DNA of 64,000 bases from Mesocricetibacter intestinalis (GCF_004363295.1 NZ_SNYQ01000003.1:186001-250000); one strand, 5' to 3'; numbered from the stretch's first letter, positions 48,774-58,123 are shown. The notes: a model not told the origin generated them from the sequence alone. Made by a program: numbers and translations.

Positions 48774-50978
48774 TTAACTCAGATCAAGAGGATCCACATC
48801 CAACGACCAACGCACCGAGGAAAATTTCGGTTCGAAATGGGATTGGAAATCTGTCAGCAAATGCTGTAACACGCCTTTTGAAGGATGTTGTAGCAACAAT
48901 TGCCAACGAAACTGATCGGACTTTTTAGCCAAGGGAGCCGGCATCGGCCCCAGCACTTCCAACCCGCTAATATTTTTTTCCCTCTTAGATTGCAGAAAAT
49001 AGTCCGCCAACTGCTGCAACATTTTCTCCCCATCGGCTTCGTTCCGGCTTCTGGCATGAAATAACGCCTGCGCACTAAAGGGCGGTAAGCCCATGCTCTG
49101 ACGCTGAAGCAAAGCTTGACGGGCAAACGCCGGGTAGCCCTGTTGCAATAATAACTGCAGCAAAGGATGCTCTGGATAATGGGTCTGCAGAATAACTTCA
49201 CCGGGTTTGCCCGCCCGTCCGGCTCGTCCGGCAACCTGTACATACAGCTGCGCTAAGCGTTCTTCGGCGCGAAAATCCAAAGAAAATAACGCACTGTCCA
49301 CATTTACCAGCGCCACCAAGGTTACATCGGGGAAATGATGTCCCTTAGCCAGCATCTGAGTGCCGATCAAAATACGGCTTTTCCCTTGGCGGATATCGCT
49401 TAAATGCTGTTCCAAATGCCCTTTGCGCGCCGTAGTATCTCGATCGATGCGAGTAATCCCGAATTGTGGAAAGCGGCTACTCAGCATTTCTTCCAGCTGC
49501 TCGGTACCCAACCCGGTGGTGATCAAATGGGTTGAACCGCAATCCCGGCATTGCATCGGTACCCTATGTTGTCCGCCGCAATGATGGCAACGTAAAATCC
49601 GCTGATGATGGTAATAGGTGTAAGTCTTATCGCAATGGGGACAAGAGGCCATCCAACCGCATTCATGACAAAGTAGCACGGGAGCAAAACCGCGTCGGTT
49701 CAGAAATAACAATACCTGATTACCTTTTTCCAGATGCTCCCCCATTTTGCGCAATAAGGTTTCCGATAAACCTTTATGCACGAGGCGACCTTTCAAATCA
49801 ATCAATTGATGGCTAAGGCGGCTTCCCGAACCGGCTCGTTGACTTAATACGAGATGGCGGTATTTCCCCCTAGCCACATTATGCAGGCTTTCCAGGCTGG
49901 GGGTCGCAGAGCCCATCAATACCGGAATATTCTGTTGTTTTGCATAGAGCACCGCCAAATCGCGGGCATGATAGCGCCAACCGCCCTCCTGCTGTTTAAA
50001 GGAAGGATCATGTTCTTCATCGATCACAATAAGCCCGAGGCGCTCAAAGGGGGTAAATAAAGCGGAGCGGGTACCTATCACAATTGCGCTTTGTCCGCTT
50101 CGTGCCCGTTGCCACACCTGTAAACGCTGAGTATCGTTTAATTCGGAGTGCAAGGCATCGACGGGCAAACTGAAACGGGCGCGAAAACGTTGTAAGGTCT
50201 GCGGCGTTAAACCGATTTCCGGCACTAATACCAATACCTGGCAACCTTTTTTTAAGGTTTCCTCGATGAGTTGCAGATAAATTTCTGTTTTCCCCGATCC
50301 CGTTACCCCTTCCAGCAGCCAGGCGGCAAATCCTTGATGAAAGATCAGCTGGCTTAAAGCCAGTGCCTGCTGCTTGTTTAAACTCAGACGTTCCCCCGGA
50401 TTCACAATATTGGCCGCGGATTGGTGCCAGGGAATAATATCGGCTTCTTCAATAACTTCCTGTACCCAATCTTTCGACTTTAATTTGGCCCAAATTGAAG
50501 TTGCAAAGGTGTTATTACCTTTTTCCAACGGTGCCTGACAAAGGGCTTGCAACGCCTCTTGTTGTTTTTTCATACGGCTGAGTTCGCCGCCGCTCAGTGC
50601 CTGCCGGCCAAGTGCGGTTATTTTCCATAAGATTTTCGTTTGTTCCGCCGCACTTTCCCCGCGCCGCAATCTGCTAGGCAAGGCGGAAAAAAGCACTTCG
50701 CCCAGCGGCGCCTGATAATATCCCGCCGCCCAATTCAACATATGCCACATTTCCGTAGCGAACAGACTCTGTTGATCCAGAACGACGGACAGCTGCTTCA
50801 GTTGCGAAGGTTCCACTTCGCTGACGGCGGGAAAATCTACCAGAATACCGATTTTCTGCTGCCTGCCGAAAGGTACCCTTACCCGAGCGCCCAGCGGAGG
50901 GCGTCGTTGCCCTGCAGGCAACAGGTAATCAAATAAGCGCATCAACGGCAGCGCCAATGCGACGCGAACAAGCTGCAT
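48774..50978 (-). CDS. priA: Primosomal protein N' (replication restart helicase)
   Basis: PriA binds stalled forks and loads the replicative helicase. The 734-residue protein has the N-terminal 3'-DNA-binding part (VRVALALPLMRLFDYLLP), Walker A LEGVTGSGKTEIYL, the DEEH box VIDEEHDPSFKQQEG and motif III MGSATPSLES. The zinc cysteine cluster is LLCHECGWMASCPHCDKT ... LRCHHCGGQ ... CRDCGS, and motif V/VI TQMLAKGHHFPDVTLV and VAGRAGRAGKPGEV follow. I chose the ATG at 50978, which gives the usual start; the frame is open to 51041. Confidence 0.95.
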   Translation of the reverse strand: MQLVRVALALPLMRLFDYLLPAGQRRPPLGARVRVPFGRQQKIGILVDFPAVSEVEPSQLKQLSVVLDQQSLFATEMWHMLNWAAGYYQAPLGEVLFSALPSRLRRGESAAEQTKILWKITALGRQALSGGELSRMKKQQEALQALCQAPLEKGNNTFATSIWAKLKSKDWVQEVIEEADIIPWHQSAANIVNPGERLSLNKQQALALSQLIFHQGFAAWLLEGVTGSGKTEIYLQLIEETLKKGCQVLVLVPEIGLTPQTLQRFRARFSLPVDALHSELNDTQRLQVWQRARSGQSAIVIGTRSALFTPFERLGLIVIDEEHDPSFKQQEGGWRYHARDLAVLYAKQQNIPVLMGSATPSLESLHNVARGKYRHLVLSQRAGSGSRLSHQLIDLKGRLVHKGLSETLLRKMGEHLEKGNQVLLFLNRRGFAPVLLCHECGWMASCPHCDKTYTYYHHQRILRCHHCGGQHRVPMQCRDCGSTHLITTGLGTEQLEEMLSSRFPQFGITRIDRDTTARKGHLEQHLSDIRQGKSRILIGTQMLAKGHHFPDVTLVALVNVDSALFSLDFRAEERLAQLYVQVAGRAGRAGKPGEVILQTHYPEHPLLQLLLQQGYPAFARQALLQRQSMGLPPFSAQALFHARSRNEADGEKMLQQLADYFLQSKREKNISGLEVLGPMPAPLAKKSDQFRWQLLLQHPSKGVLQHLLTDFQSHFEPKFSSVRWSLDVDPLDLS
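50610..50618 (+). repeat. DNA uptake signal sequence core
   Basis: AAGTGCGGT inside priA. Confidence 0.75.
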
Positions 50979-51067
50979 AACCAAATCCCTGAAAAACACC
51001 AATAAAAGACGGAAACCCGTATGTCTACCGCCCGAAAACAAGCCTGTATTATAACCGTAATTCAGGC

Positions 51068-51095
51068 TTGAATAATCCGTTTTTTTCGGTATAAT
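51068..51095 (+). promoter_or_regulatory. Promoter of rpmE
   Basis: TTGAAT (51068-51073), 16-nt spacer, TATAAT (51090-51095). Start codon is about 108 nt downstream, leaving a leader of roughly 100 nt. E. coli L31 represses its own translation through the rpmE leader, so an autoregulatory structure here is possible; I could not fold it with confidence. Confidence 0.65.
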
Positions 51096-51202
51096 TTGCG
51101 GTCTTAAATATAAACGTGCCGTTACAGCGGCGTAATATTAATCACATGCGGTGTCGGGTGAAACAGTCCTGATAGCGGCGTGGCTTCAAATTGAGGTTTC
51201 CT

Positions 51203-51418
51203 ATGAAAAAAGGTATTCATCCTGAATATGCAGAAATTACCGCAACCTGCTCTTGCGGTAACGTGATCAAAACCCGCTCAACTGTGGGTAAAGACATCAG
51301 TCTGGACGTATGTGGCAAATGCCATCCGTTCTATACCGGTAAACAGCGCGTCGTAGATACCGGCGGCCGAGTAGAACGTTTCAATAAACGTTTCAACATT
51401 CCTGGTGCGAAAAAATAA
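51203..51418 (+). CDS. rpmE: 50S ribosomal protein L31
   Basis: The 71-residue zinc-binding form of L31: Cys16 and Cys18 (TCSCG) pair with Cys37 and Cys40 (CGKC). The ending [13 protein letters not shown] is typical. Start chosen at 51203 behind TTGAGGTTTCCT; the frame opens 4 codons earlier. It is divergent from priA, as in E. coli. A zinc-free paralogue would be expected elsewhere under Zur control. Confidence 0.97.
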   Translation: MKKGIHPEYAEITATCSCGNVIKTRSTVGKDISLDVCGKCHPFYTGKQRVVDTGGRVERFNKRFNIPGAKK

Positions 51419-51433
51419 TTTGAATGTTAGCTT

Positions 51434-51459
51434 TTAACCCCTGCCATTGCGGGGGTTAA
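51434..51459 (+). terminator. Hairpin after rpmE
   Basis: TTAACCCC/GGGGTTAA stem around a 10-nt loop, followed by TTATAT. The downstream glycosyltransferase begins only about 20 nt later, so partial read-through may feed it. Confidence 0.7.
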
Positions 51460-51478
51460 TTATATGCGGAGCCGAACC

Positions 51479-52150
51479 ATGTCGTTGCCACCGATTTTTA
51501 TTATCAGCCTGAAAGACTCCCCGCGCAGAGAAACTATTGCTCTGCGTATGCAGGGGCTAAATATTCCCTTTCAGTTTTTTGATGCCGTCAACGGAGGAGA
51601 ACTGAGCGAGGAACAGCTAAATAATGTGGATTACCATTTTTATCCGCAGCGTTATGCCGCCAGACATCCGCTCCGACGGGGAGAAATCGGCTGTGCGTTA
51701 AGCCATATCGGTGTGTATGAACATATTGTTCAAAACAAGATTAACGAGGCGATTATTCTGGAAGACGATGCCATTGTTTCACATTATTTCGAACGTATTG
51801 TAACCGATGCGCTGCGCAAGGTTCCTGCCCGCAAGCAGATTATTCACTTTTATCACGGTAAAGCTAAATTCTGGCCGCTAAAACGTAAACTGGTCGAAGG
51901 CTATCATTTAGTACGTTATCGCTATCCGTCCAAACATTCTAAACGCACTATTACTAGCACAACGGCCTATTATCTTACCTTGGACGGTGCTAAATTACTG
52001 CTGAAACATGCCTATCCGCTAAGAATGCCATCGGATTTTTTAACCGGAGCGATTCAAATGACCGGTATTCGTGCCTATGGTGTAGAACCACCTTGTATTT
52101 TTCTCAGTTCGGACGCATCAGAAATAGACGCCATAGAACAGCGCAGTTAA
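51479..52150 (+). CDS. GT25 family LPS glycosyltransferase
   Basis: A 223-residue glycosyltransferase 25 protein. IFIISLKDSPRRETIALRM at the start, RRGEIGCALSHIGVYEHI and the DxD-like LEDDAIV are the family marks; members such as Haemophilus Lex2B and LpsA and Neisseria LgtB add hexoses to lipooligosaccharide. The sugar is not predictable. Start at 51479 is preferred (GCGGAGCCGAACC before it) over ATG 51464. No tandem repeats near the start, so no sign of phase variation. First of three glycosyltransferases spaced 1 nt apart. Confidence 0.82.
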   Translation: MSLPPIFIISLKDSPRRETIALRMQGLNIPFQFFDAVNGGELSEEQLNNVDYHFYPQRYAARHPLRRGEIGCALSHIGVYEHIVQNKINEAIILEDDAIVSHYFERIVTDALRKVPARKQIIHFYHGKAKFWPLKRKLVEGYHLVRYRYPSKHSKRTITSTTAYYLTLDGAKLLLKHAYPLRMPSDFLTGAIQMTGIRAYGVEPPCIFLSSDASEIDAIEQRS

Positions 52151-52151
52151 T

Positions 52152-53189
52152 ATGAGTATCAAACAAAAATTACGTCGGATTCGTCTTTCTATCGGAAAAT
52201 ATTTTCTTGACAGAGGAACACCGCCCCTTGAAATAACCACCCCGCCAGGTAAGATTTTATTTTTACGCCATGATGGTAAAATCGGGGATTATATCGTCAG
52301 CTCCTTTGTTTTCCGAGAAATCAAAAAACAATATCCGGACAGCCATATCGGTGTCGTCTGTACGGAAAAAAACGCATATCTTTTCGAAGCCAATCCTTAT
52401 ATTGATCAATTGCACCTACTCAAAAAACGCAGCATTATTTCGATGGTAAAGTGCGGTCTGAATTTAGGCAGATTTTTTCATTATGATGCCGTTATCGATC
52501 CGACGGTTCTGCTGCGTAATCGCGACCTATTATTGTTACGCCTGATAAAGGCGCCACTAAACATTGGTTATCTGAAAAAAGATTATAAAATTTTCAATAA
52601 AAATATTACCGATGCAGACTTACATTTTTCCGAAGTCTATACCCGAGCATTGCAATTATCCGGTTTTAACAAAATAGATAACACTTATGATATTCCTTAC
52701 CGACAAGATAGCGCTCAGCGGGTGAAAGAGTTTTTGGCTAAAAACCAATTATCTGAATTTATCGCTCTTAATTGTTACGGGCAAGGTTCGGCACGCCGCT
52801 TTAATCCGGAGAAAATTACCGCTTTGCTGCATTATCTGAATGCACATACACAAAAGCCCGTCCTACTACTAAGTTATCCGGAAGTCAGTAAAAACTTAAG
52901 CGCCCTTGCCGCCCCTTTCAAAGGGGTTATTATCGATACTGAAATGACGACGATTTTTGACTGCATCGAATATATCAGAGAGTGCGATTTATTAATTTCA
53001 CCGGATACGGCAACAATTCATATTGCCGTCGGTTTAAATAAGCCGCTTATCGGTTTTTATAGTGAAGATCAGGAAAACTTCAAACACTGGCATCCGAACA
53101 GTAAAAATACCACTCATATTCTGCGTTACCGACAAACGATCAATGAAATCAAACCTGAACAGATAAAACCTGAATGGCTGGAGAATTGA
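52152..53189 (+). CDS. GT9 family heptosyltransferase-like protein
   Basis: A 345-residue GT9 protein. ILFLRHDGKIGDYIVSSFVFREIKKQYPD is the N-terminal family pattern, and CDLLISPDTATIHIAVGLNKPLIGFYS the C-terminal donor-binding one (LISPDT ... HIA). It resembles heptosyltransferase III/OrfH types more than WaaC or WaaF; acceptor and donor are unknown. Starts 1 nt after the GT25 stop and ends 1 nt before the next gene, so the three are one transcription unit. Confidence 0.78.
   Translation: MSIKQKLRRIRLSIGKYFLDRGTPPLEITTPPGKILFLRHDGKIGDYIVSSFVFREIKKQYPDSHIGVVCTEKNAYLFEANPYIDQLHLLKKRSIISMVKCGLNLGRFFHYDAVIDPTVLLRNRDLLLLRLIKAPLNIGYLKKDYKIFNKNITDADLHFSEVYTRALQLSGFNKIDNTYDIPYRQDSAQRVKEFLAKNQLSEFIALNCYGQGSARRFNPEKITALLHYLNAHTQKPVLLLSYPEVSKNLSALAAPFKGVIIDTEMTTIFDCIEYIRECDLLISPDTATIHIAVGLNKPLIGFYSEDQENFKHWHPNSKNTTHILRYRQTINEIKPEQIKPEWLEN
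52449..52457 (+). repeat. DNA uptake signal sequence core
   Basis: AAGTGCGGT inside the GT9 gene. Confidence 0.75.
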
Positions 53190-53190
53190 T

Positions 53191-54057
53191 ATGAATCTGC
53201 TGCTATTAGCATTCGGAGCGCAAGCGGAAAACCATTATCAGGCAAACTTCGCCATCCTCAGTTTCCTTAAGGATCCGCTGATTAAGCGAGTAATTATAGT
53301 TACCGACCGTTCCGATTTTTATACCTTTCTGGCGGAGCGGGTGGAATTTATTCATATAGATGCGCAAACATTGCGCGAATGGCAGGGAGAGAGCGGATTC
53401 TTCTGGCGAATAAAAATTAAAGCCTTAGAACGAGCGCAACAATGCTATCCGACGCAACATCTGCTCTATATCGACAGCGATACCTTTCTGGCCGGATCAA
53501 TAGCGCCGCTGTACCGTCATTTACAACGGGGCGGCGGCTTAATGCATAAACGCGAATGCGCCTTGGGAGATAAAACCGATAAAACCTTGCGCAATATGTA
53601 CCGCAGTTTACAAGGCTCTCGGCTTGCCGGCCTGGATATCGGAGCGCAAAGTACCATGTGGAATGCCGGAGTTATAGCTCTGCCGGCGGATAAAGCCAAA
53701 GAGACTATCGCTCTGGCACTACGATTATGCGATGAAATTTGTACCACCGACTGCCCACGACGTTTGGTCGAGCAGTTTGCTTTTTCCCTCGCCCTGGAAC
53801 ATAGCATGGAGTTACAACCCTGCACCGAAATTATCGGGCATTATTGGGGAAATAAAGGCGAATGGAATAAACTTATTACGGAATTTTTAGTTAATGCCCG
53901 GCTTAAAGACCTGTCTCTGTCTCAATGTATCGCGCAGCTCGGAGAATTTAACTGGCGACAGCTGCCGCTACATAAAAAACAACGCAGTACCAACGCCAGA
54001 CTGAAAGCTTTTATCGATCGTTGCTTTAAAGACAAAAATATTCAATATTTTCCATAA
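53191..54057 (+). CDS. GT-A-type glycosyltransferase of unassigned family
   Basis: A 288-residue protein with a GT-A layout: a Rossmann-like start (LLLLAFGAQAENHYQANFAIL), VIIVTDRSDFY, a DxD motif in LLYIDSDTFLAGSI, and MWNAGVIALPADKAKETI resembling the acceptor-side motif of GT8-like enzymes. No signal or membrane segment. I cannot place it in a named family. Last gene of the glycosyltransferase trio; a terminator follows 3 nt after the stop. Confidence 0.65.
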   Translation: MNLLLLAFGAQAENHYQANFAILSFLKDPLIKRVIIVTDRSDFYTFLAERVEFIHIDAQTLREWQGESGFFWRIKIKALERAQQCYPTQHLLYIDSDTFLAGSIAPLYRHLQRGGGLMHKRECALGDKTDKTLRNMYRSLQGSRLAGLDIGAQSTMWNAGVIALPADKAKETIALALRLCDEICTTDCPRRLVEQFAFSLALEHSMELQPCTEIIGHYWGNKGEWNKLITEFLVNARLKDLSLSQCIAQLGEFNWRQLPLHKKQRSTNARLKAFIDRCFKDKNIQYFP

Positions 54058-54059
54058 GG

Positions 54060-54079
54060 AAGGGGCCTCGGCCCCTTTC
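54060..54079 (+). terminator. Terminator after the glycosyltransferase trio
   Basis: AAGGGGCC/GGCCCCTT stem, 2-nt loop, followed by TCCTATT. Very stable though with a short T-run. Confidence 0.75.
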
Positions 54080-54091
54080 CTATTACTCTAT

Positions 54092-54125
54092 CAGCATTTT
54101 TTCCAGCGTTTTTTCAGCGTTTTTT
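54092..54125. repeat. Three tandem 11-12-bp repeats at the loiP stop
   Basis: CAGCATTTTTTC, then CAGCGTTTTTT twice. The units overlap the stop codon of the M48 protease gene on the minus strand. Slippage of one 11-bp unit would shift the frame and change the C-terminus. Confidence 0.6.
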
Positions 54126-54890
54126 ACTGCCATTATACAGTTCCAGTGCTTGCGGCATCAGGCGCTGCAGATTTTCCTGACGGGATTCATCACTCGGATG
54201 GGTGGAAGATAATGAAGCCAGCACGCCCTGCGAACCGCCGGAAGCTTTTCTCATTTTTTCCCATAATTTAGGTGCGGCCTCGGGATTATAGCCGGCCTTT
54301 GCCATCAGCATAAGCCCCACTTCATCGGCTTCTGTTTCTGCACTGCGCGAATAAGGTTTGTCCAGCGCCCAATCTTTAGTTATGCCCACCAATAAACCGC
54401 TGGCATCGGTACCGACCTGGGTAGCCAGTGCGATACTTGCCACCTGAGCGAGAATATTGGTGGCGGTGCCTACATTGGCTTTTTTCTTACCATGCTCTTC
54501 CAGTGCGTGCGCCATTTCATGTCCCATAACTACGGCGATTTCATCATCGGAAAGCTTTAAGGTATCCACCAATCCGGTATAAAACATCATTTTTCCTCCC
54601 GGCATTGCCCAGGCATTTAACTCGCGACTTTGGACAACGGCGATCTGCCAGTTGAAAGACTGGCCCGTTTTATTTTCCTGATTGGCATAAGGGCGCATGC
54701 GGTTAAATACATTGTGGATCCGTTTTGCCGTAGCCGAAGAGGTATCCAGAACCCCCTGATATTTCGCTTTATTCAGTGTTTGCATATAACTTGAGGCGGC
54801 CTGTCGATTTATCTCTTCACTGGAAGCGCACCCCCCCAAATATAATAATGCTAAACAGAGAACTAAAAATTTCCACGTTATTTTCAACAT
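54114..54890 (-). CDS. loiP: M48 family metalloprotease lipoprotein
   Basis: A 258-residue Zn protease of the LoiP/YggG type. Signal peptide and lipobox LGGC (Cys21), then NAWAMPGGKMMFYTGLVD, the zinc motif VVMGHEMAHALEEHG (HExxH) and the third-ligand Glu in SAETEADEVGLMLM. E. coli LoiP cleaves outer-membrane-associated substrates such as PhoA tags; the role here is inferred. The frame is open to 55013. The ATG at 54890, 8 nt after GGGGA, gives the proper signal peptide. Confidence 0.82.
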   Translation of the reverse strand: MLKITWKFLVLCLALLYLGGCASSEEINRQAASSYMQTLNKAKYQGVLDTSSATAKRIHNVFNRMRPYANQENKTGQSFNWQIAVVQSRELNAWAMPGGKMMFYTGLVDTLKLSDDEIAVVMGHEMAHALEEHGKKKANVGTATNILAQVASIALATQVGTDASGLLVGITKDWALDKPYSRSAETEADEVGLMLMAKAGYNPEAAPKLWEKMRKASGGSQGVLASLSSTHPSDESRQENLQRLMPQALELYNGSKKR

Positions 54891-55102
54891 ATAGATCATC
54901 CCCGCAGTCAGACGGATACAAAAATTCCTTTTAAAACAACCGCCCCCTCGGGAGGCGACAATATCGGTTTCGAGCATATTAGCTTTGCGCTGAAAGCGCA
55001 ATACTTTTTCCATAACTTTCTGTGTTAAAATAGCGCCCTGAGTGAGATTGTCGCTCGGCTAAAAGCTCGGAACTCTCAATTAAAGTATAAAAGGAATAGA
55101 AT

Positions 55103-55870
55103 ATGCCGACCATCAGTGTTGCGATGATTGTAAAAAATGAAGCCCGCGATCTTGCCCTATGTCTGGATACGGTAAAAGACTGGGTCAACGAAATTATTAT
55201 TCTGGATAGCGGAAGCAGCGATGAAACGGAATCTATCGCTCTCAGTTACGGCGCGAAATTCTATCGCAATACCCATTGGCAGGGATTCGGCAAGCAACGT
55301 CAACTGGCGCAACAATACGTCAGCGGCGATTATGTTCTTTGGCTTGATGCGGACGAGCGGGTCAGCCCGGCATTGCGCGAATCTATTTTACAGGCGGTCG
55401 CTCAGGATCGAGCCGATACGCTATATCAGCTACCGCGCTTAAGCGAAGTATTCGGGCGTAAAATTTATCATTCCGGTTGGTATCCCGACTATGTTACGCG
55501 CCTATATCCTACAAAGCTCGCCCGCTACGGCGACGAGTTGGTACATGAAAAAGTACATTACCCGGCCGGTGCGGAAGTAAAAAAACTAAGCGGCGATCTG
55601 TTGCATTATACCTACAAAGATATTCATCATTACCTGGTAAAATCCGCCGCTTATGCCAAAGCCTGGGCGGAGCAACGGCATGCTCAGGGAAAAAGTGCCG
55701 GCCTTGCGGAAGGCGTATTCCATGGACTCGGCTGCTTTGTCAAAATGTATCTGTTGAAAGGCGGTTTTTTAGACGGTAAACAGGGATTTTTACTGGCTTT
55801 ACTGTCCGCCCACTCCACCTTTGTCAAATATGCGGATTTATGGCTTAGAACCCTTGTGCAAAAAAACTAG
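55103..55870 (+). CDS. lgtF: Lipooligosaccharide glucosyltransferase, LgtF type
   Basis: A 255-residue GT2 glycosyltransferase. It shows [39 protein letters not shown], the DxD motif [10 protein letters not shown], and [13 protein letters not shown] with HEKVHYP, matching the WaaE/KdtX/LgtF group. In Haemophilus LgtF adds beta-1,4-glucose to heptose I. It is convergent with opsX, whose product places heptose I, with only 11 nt between stops. The ATG follows AAAAGGAATAGAAT. Confidence 0.85.
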   Translation: MPTISVAMIVKNEARDLALCLDTVKDWVNEIIILDSGSSDETESIALSYGAKFYRNTHWQGFGKQRQLAQQYVSGDYVLWLDADERVSPALRESILQAVAQDRADTLYQLPRLSEVFGRKIYHSGWYPDYVTRLYPTKLARYGDELVHEKVHYPAGAEVKKLSGDLLHYTYKDIHHYLVKSAAYAKAWAEQRHAQGKSAGLAEGVFHGLGCFVKMYLLKGGFLDGKQGFLLALLSAHSTFVKYADLWLRTLVQKN

Positions 55871-55881
55871 GGGTTCCTATA

Positions 55882-56919
55882 TCAGCAGGAGGAATCCCAG
55901 TGGCGACGGATAAAAGGAATAATCTGAAGCATGGCTTCATCAATCTTAATCAGCGTTAAATTCTTTTCCGTAGCCTTGCCTTCCGGCGGCATAAAAGCAA
56001 TATGTCGCCCCTTTTCGTTAATCGGCCGCCAACGGCGAGGAAGTGCGGATAAACGGCTCGGATAAAAACCCACAGTAGGAATATTCAATGCGCCGCTCAG
56101 GTGCAACGGGCCTGTCGAGCCGGACATAAATAAATCCGCACAAGCCAATGAATGCGCAAAATCCACCAATCCCTGGTTCTTATCATAAACCCTCGCCTGT
56201 TTACCTTGCAGCAACCCGGCTAACTGATGGACTTTTTCGCTTTCATTCGGGCCGGCGGTTAAAATTACCTCGCAATCAAAAACATCAGTAATCCCCTCAA
56301 TTAAATCGGCATATTGCCGCAAGGATAAATTATTGGCTGAGCCGCCCGAACCGCTATGTACAAATAACCATTTTTTCTGCATCGACAGCGCCAAACTTTC
56401 AGCTAAAAAAACTTTCTGTTTTTCCACCGCACTTGGGGCGAAGGTCAGATAAGGCGGGGCCGGTTCAACCGCCGACAGATGCTGATCGGCTAAGAATGCG
56501 CGCGCCAGATCCAGATTATATTCGAATTCGGCTTTTGCCGATTGAGAGCGACGCTGTGTCAGGCGATGATTATATAAAAACTGAATCAGTTTGGTTGCCG
56601 GCGCCAAACGGTAAGGAATCGCGCTTTTCCAGGTCAGCTTGGCATTATAAACATCTGAAACAAAGCTAATTACGCCGTCAAAATTTCGGCCCTTAATTTC
56701 GTTCAAGACCTGCTGAAAAGCCACCTTATCCTTTTTGTCTTTAGCATCAATGATAACCTCGTCCAGGTAGGGACAAATTTCTGCCAGCGGCGCCGTATAT
56801 TCAGGCACTAAAGCGGTCAGTTTTAAGGTGGGGGCGGACTGCTTCAACAAAGCGAAAGCCGGCCAGGCCAGCATAAAATCGCCTAATTTATCATTCCGGA
56901 TTACAAGCAGCTTTTGCAT
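55882..56919 (-). CDS. opsX: LPS heptosyltransferase I, OpsX type
   Basis: A 345-residue GT9 enzyme. LLVIRNDKLGDFMLAWPAFALLK and ADLFMSGSTGPLHLSGALNIPTVGFYPSR are the N- and C-terminal signatures, and the DKKDKVAFQQ stretch with PSRLSALPRRWRPI fits the OpsX branch that adds heptose to a single phosphorylated Kdo, as in Haemophilus and Pasteurella. Single gene, no close partner on its strand. Confidence 0.88.
   Translation of the reverse strand: MQKLLVIRNDKLGDFMLAWPAFALLKQSAPTLKLTALVPEYTAPLAEICPYLDEVIIDAKDKKDKVAFQQVLNEIKGRNFDGVISFVSDVYNAKLTWKSAIPYRLAPATKLIQFLYNHRLTQRRSQSAKAEFEYNLDLARAFLADQHLSAVEPAPPYLTFAPSAVEKQKVFLAESLALSMQKKWLFVHSGSGGSANNLSLRQYADLIEGITDVFDCEVILTAGPNESEKVHQLAGLLQGKQARVYDKNQGLVDFAHSLACADLFMSGSTGPLHLSGALNIPTVGFYPSRLSALPRRWRPINEKGRHIAFMPPEGKATEKNLTLIKIDEAMLQIIPFIRRHWDSSC
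56426..56434 (-). repeat. DNA uptake signal sequence core
   Basis: ACCGCACTT inside opsX. Confidence 0.75.
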
Positions 56920-57225
56920 AGATGATCATATCCTTAAGGGGCTATTAATAATTTGTCCTATATTTTAGCAAAAAATCCTGCCGCGCAAATATATGCAAGC
57001 ATCTTGTTAAATAACAAGCGTCCTTTTGTTGCACCAATTGTTGCGCAAAATACTTTTCCGCAGAAAAGCCTTGAACCCGCGCCGCACACAACGAAACGGC
57101 TTGCTTTTTTCCTTGAAAAGAGTAAAATTCATCGGCTTTTTGTCTATATATACAGAGAAAAAAGTAAGCATTCCTGCACCTTCGATGTAGGTTTTCTTTT
57201 ATTATTAAATAATTAGAGGAAGGTT
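56920..57225. other. Gap between opsX and rpsP
   Basis: 306 nt between divergent genes with no convincing coding sequence: an 88-codon plus-strand frame has a poor translation and no ribosome site. It must hold the promoters of opsX and of the rpsP operon; a candidate for the latter lies at 57101-57128. Confidence 0.6.
57101..57128 (+). promoter_or_regulatory. Putative promoter of rpsP-rimM-trmD-rplS
   Basis: TTGCTT (57101-57106), 16-nt spacer, TAAAAT (57123-57128), about 100 nt upstream of rpsP. Confidence 0.45.
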
Positions 57226-57474
57226 ATGGTAACCATTCGTTTATCTCGTGGCGGAGCTAAAAAACGCCCATTTTATCAAATCGTTGTGGCAGACAGCCGT
57301 TCACCGCGCGATGGTCGCTTTATTGAGCGTGTTGGCTTCTTCAACCCGTTAGCTACAGGCAAAGCCGAACGTATTCGTTTGGACTTAGACCGTATCAACG
57401 CATGGGTGGAAAAAGGCGCGTCCCTGTCCGACCGTGTTGCGAGTTTGGTAAAAGAATCTCAAAAAGCGGCTTAA
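57226..57474 (+). CDS. rpsP: 30S ribosomal protein S16
   Basis: 82 residues, standard length, with [40 protein letters not shown] and [20 protein letters not shown]. First gene of the conserved rpsP-rimM-trmD-rplS operon; preceded by AGAGGAAGGTT. Confidence 0.98.
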   Translation: MVTIRLSRGGAKKRPFYQIVVADSRSPRDGRFIERVGFFNPLATGKAERIRLDLDRINAWVEKGASLSDRVASLVKESQKAA

Positions 57475-57510
57475 TCGCCCTTTATATAAATAACCGGTCA
57501 GGTGAATAAA

Positions 57511-58038
57511 ATGAATCAGCAAAGCATTGAAGTGGTCGGCAAACTCGGCTCAACTTACGGAATTCGCGGTTGGTTACGTCTTTATTCATCCACCGAACAA
57601 GCGGAAAGCATCTTTAGCTATCAACCTTGGTTTTTAAAGATCAAGGGCTGTTGGCAGGCAACAGAGCTGGAAAGCTGGCGCCATCATAATCACGAGTTAA
57701 TCGTGAAGCTGAAAAACGTCGATACCCGTGAGGCGGCTCAACTCCTCACCAATACCGAAATCGGCGTGGATCTGTCCGTTTTCCCAAAACTGGAAGAAGG
57801 TGATTATTACTGGCACGATTTAATCGGCTGCCGAGTAGTGAATCTTCAGGGCTATGATATGGGAACAGTTACGGAAATGATGGAAACAGGTTCCAATGAT
57901 GTACTGGTTGTGCGTGCAAGTGCAAAAGACGCTTTCGGCAAACAAGAACGTTTAATCCCGTTCTTACATGAACAAGTAGTTAAAAGAGTAGATCTCACCG
58001 CCAAAATTATTGAGGTGGATTGGGACGCCGGTTTCTAA
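57511..58038 (+). CDS. rimM: Ribosome maturation factor RimM
   Basis: RimM binds S19 and helps mature the 30S head. The 175-residue protein has the N-terminal barrel ([19 protein letters not shown]) and the C-terminal PRC-type barrel ([38 protein letters not shown]). Start at the ATG 57511 behind CAGGTGAATAAA; an in-frame GTG lies three codons earlier. Confidence 0.96.
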   Translation: MNQQSIEVVGKLGSTYGIRGWLRLYSSTEQAESIFSYQPWFLKIKGCWQATELESWRHHNHELIVKLKNVDTREAAQLLTNTEIGVDLSVFPKLEEGDYYWHDLIGCRVVNLQGYDMGTVTEMMETGSNDVLVVRASAKDAFGKQERLIPFLHEQVVKRVDLTAKIIEVDWDAGF

Positions 58039-58123
58039 TCTCAGGTATGCAAGAAGGCTTTAGTCTTAGCATTTCGGCAATACGAAAGGTATAATACCCT
58101 CGCGTTAAATAAGGTTGATAACA

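Noticed and set aside
51479-55870. Phase variation of the glycosyltransferase genes
   Set aside because: I looked for tetranucleotide tracts of the Haemophilus type (such as CAAT or GCAA repeats) and long homopolymers near the starts and saw none.
56953-57216. Open frame of 87 codons upstream of rpsP
   Set aside because: Poor translation with no domain pattern; the region is needed for the rpsP and opsX promoters.
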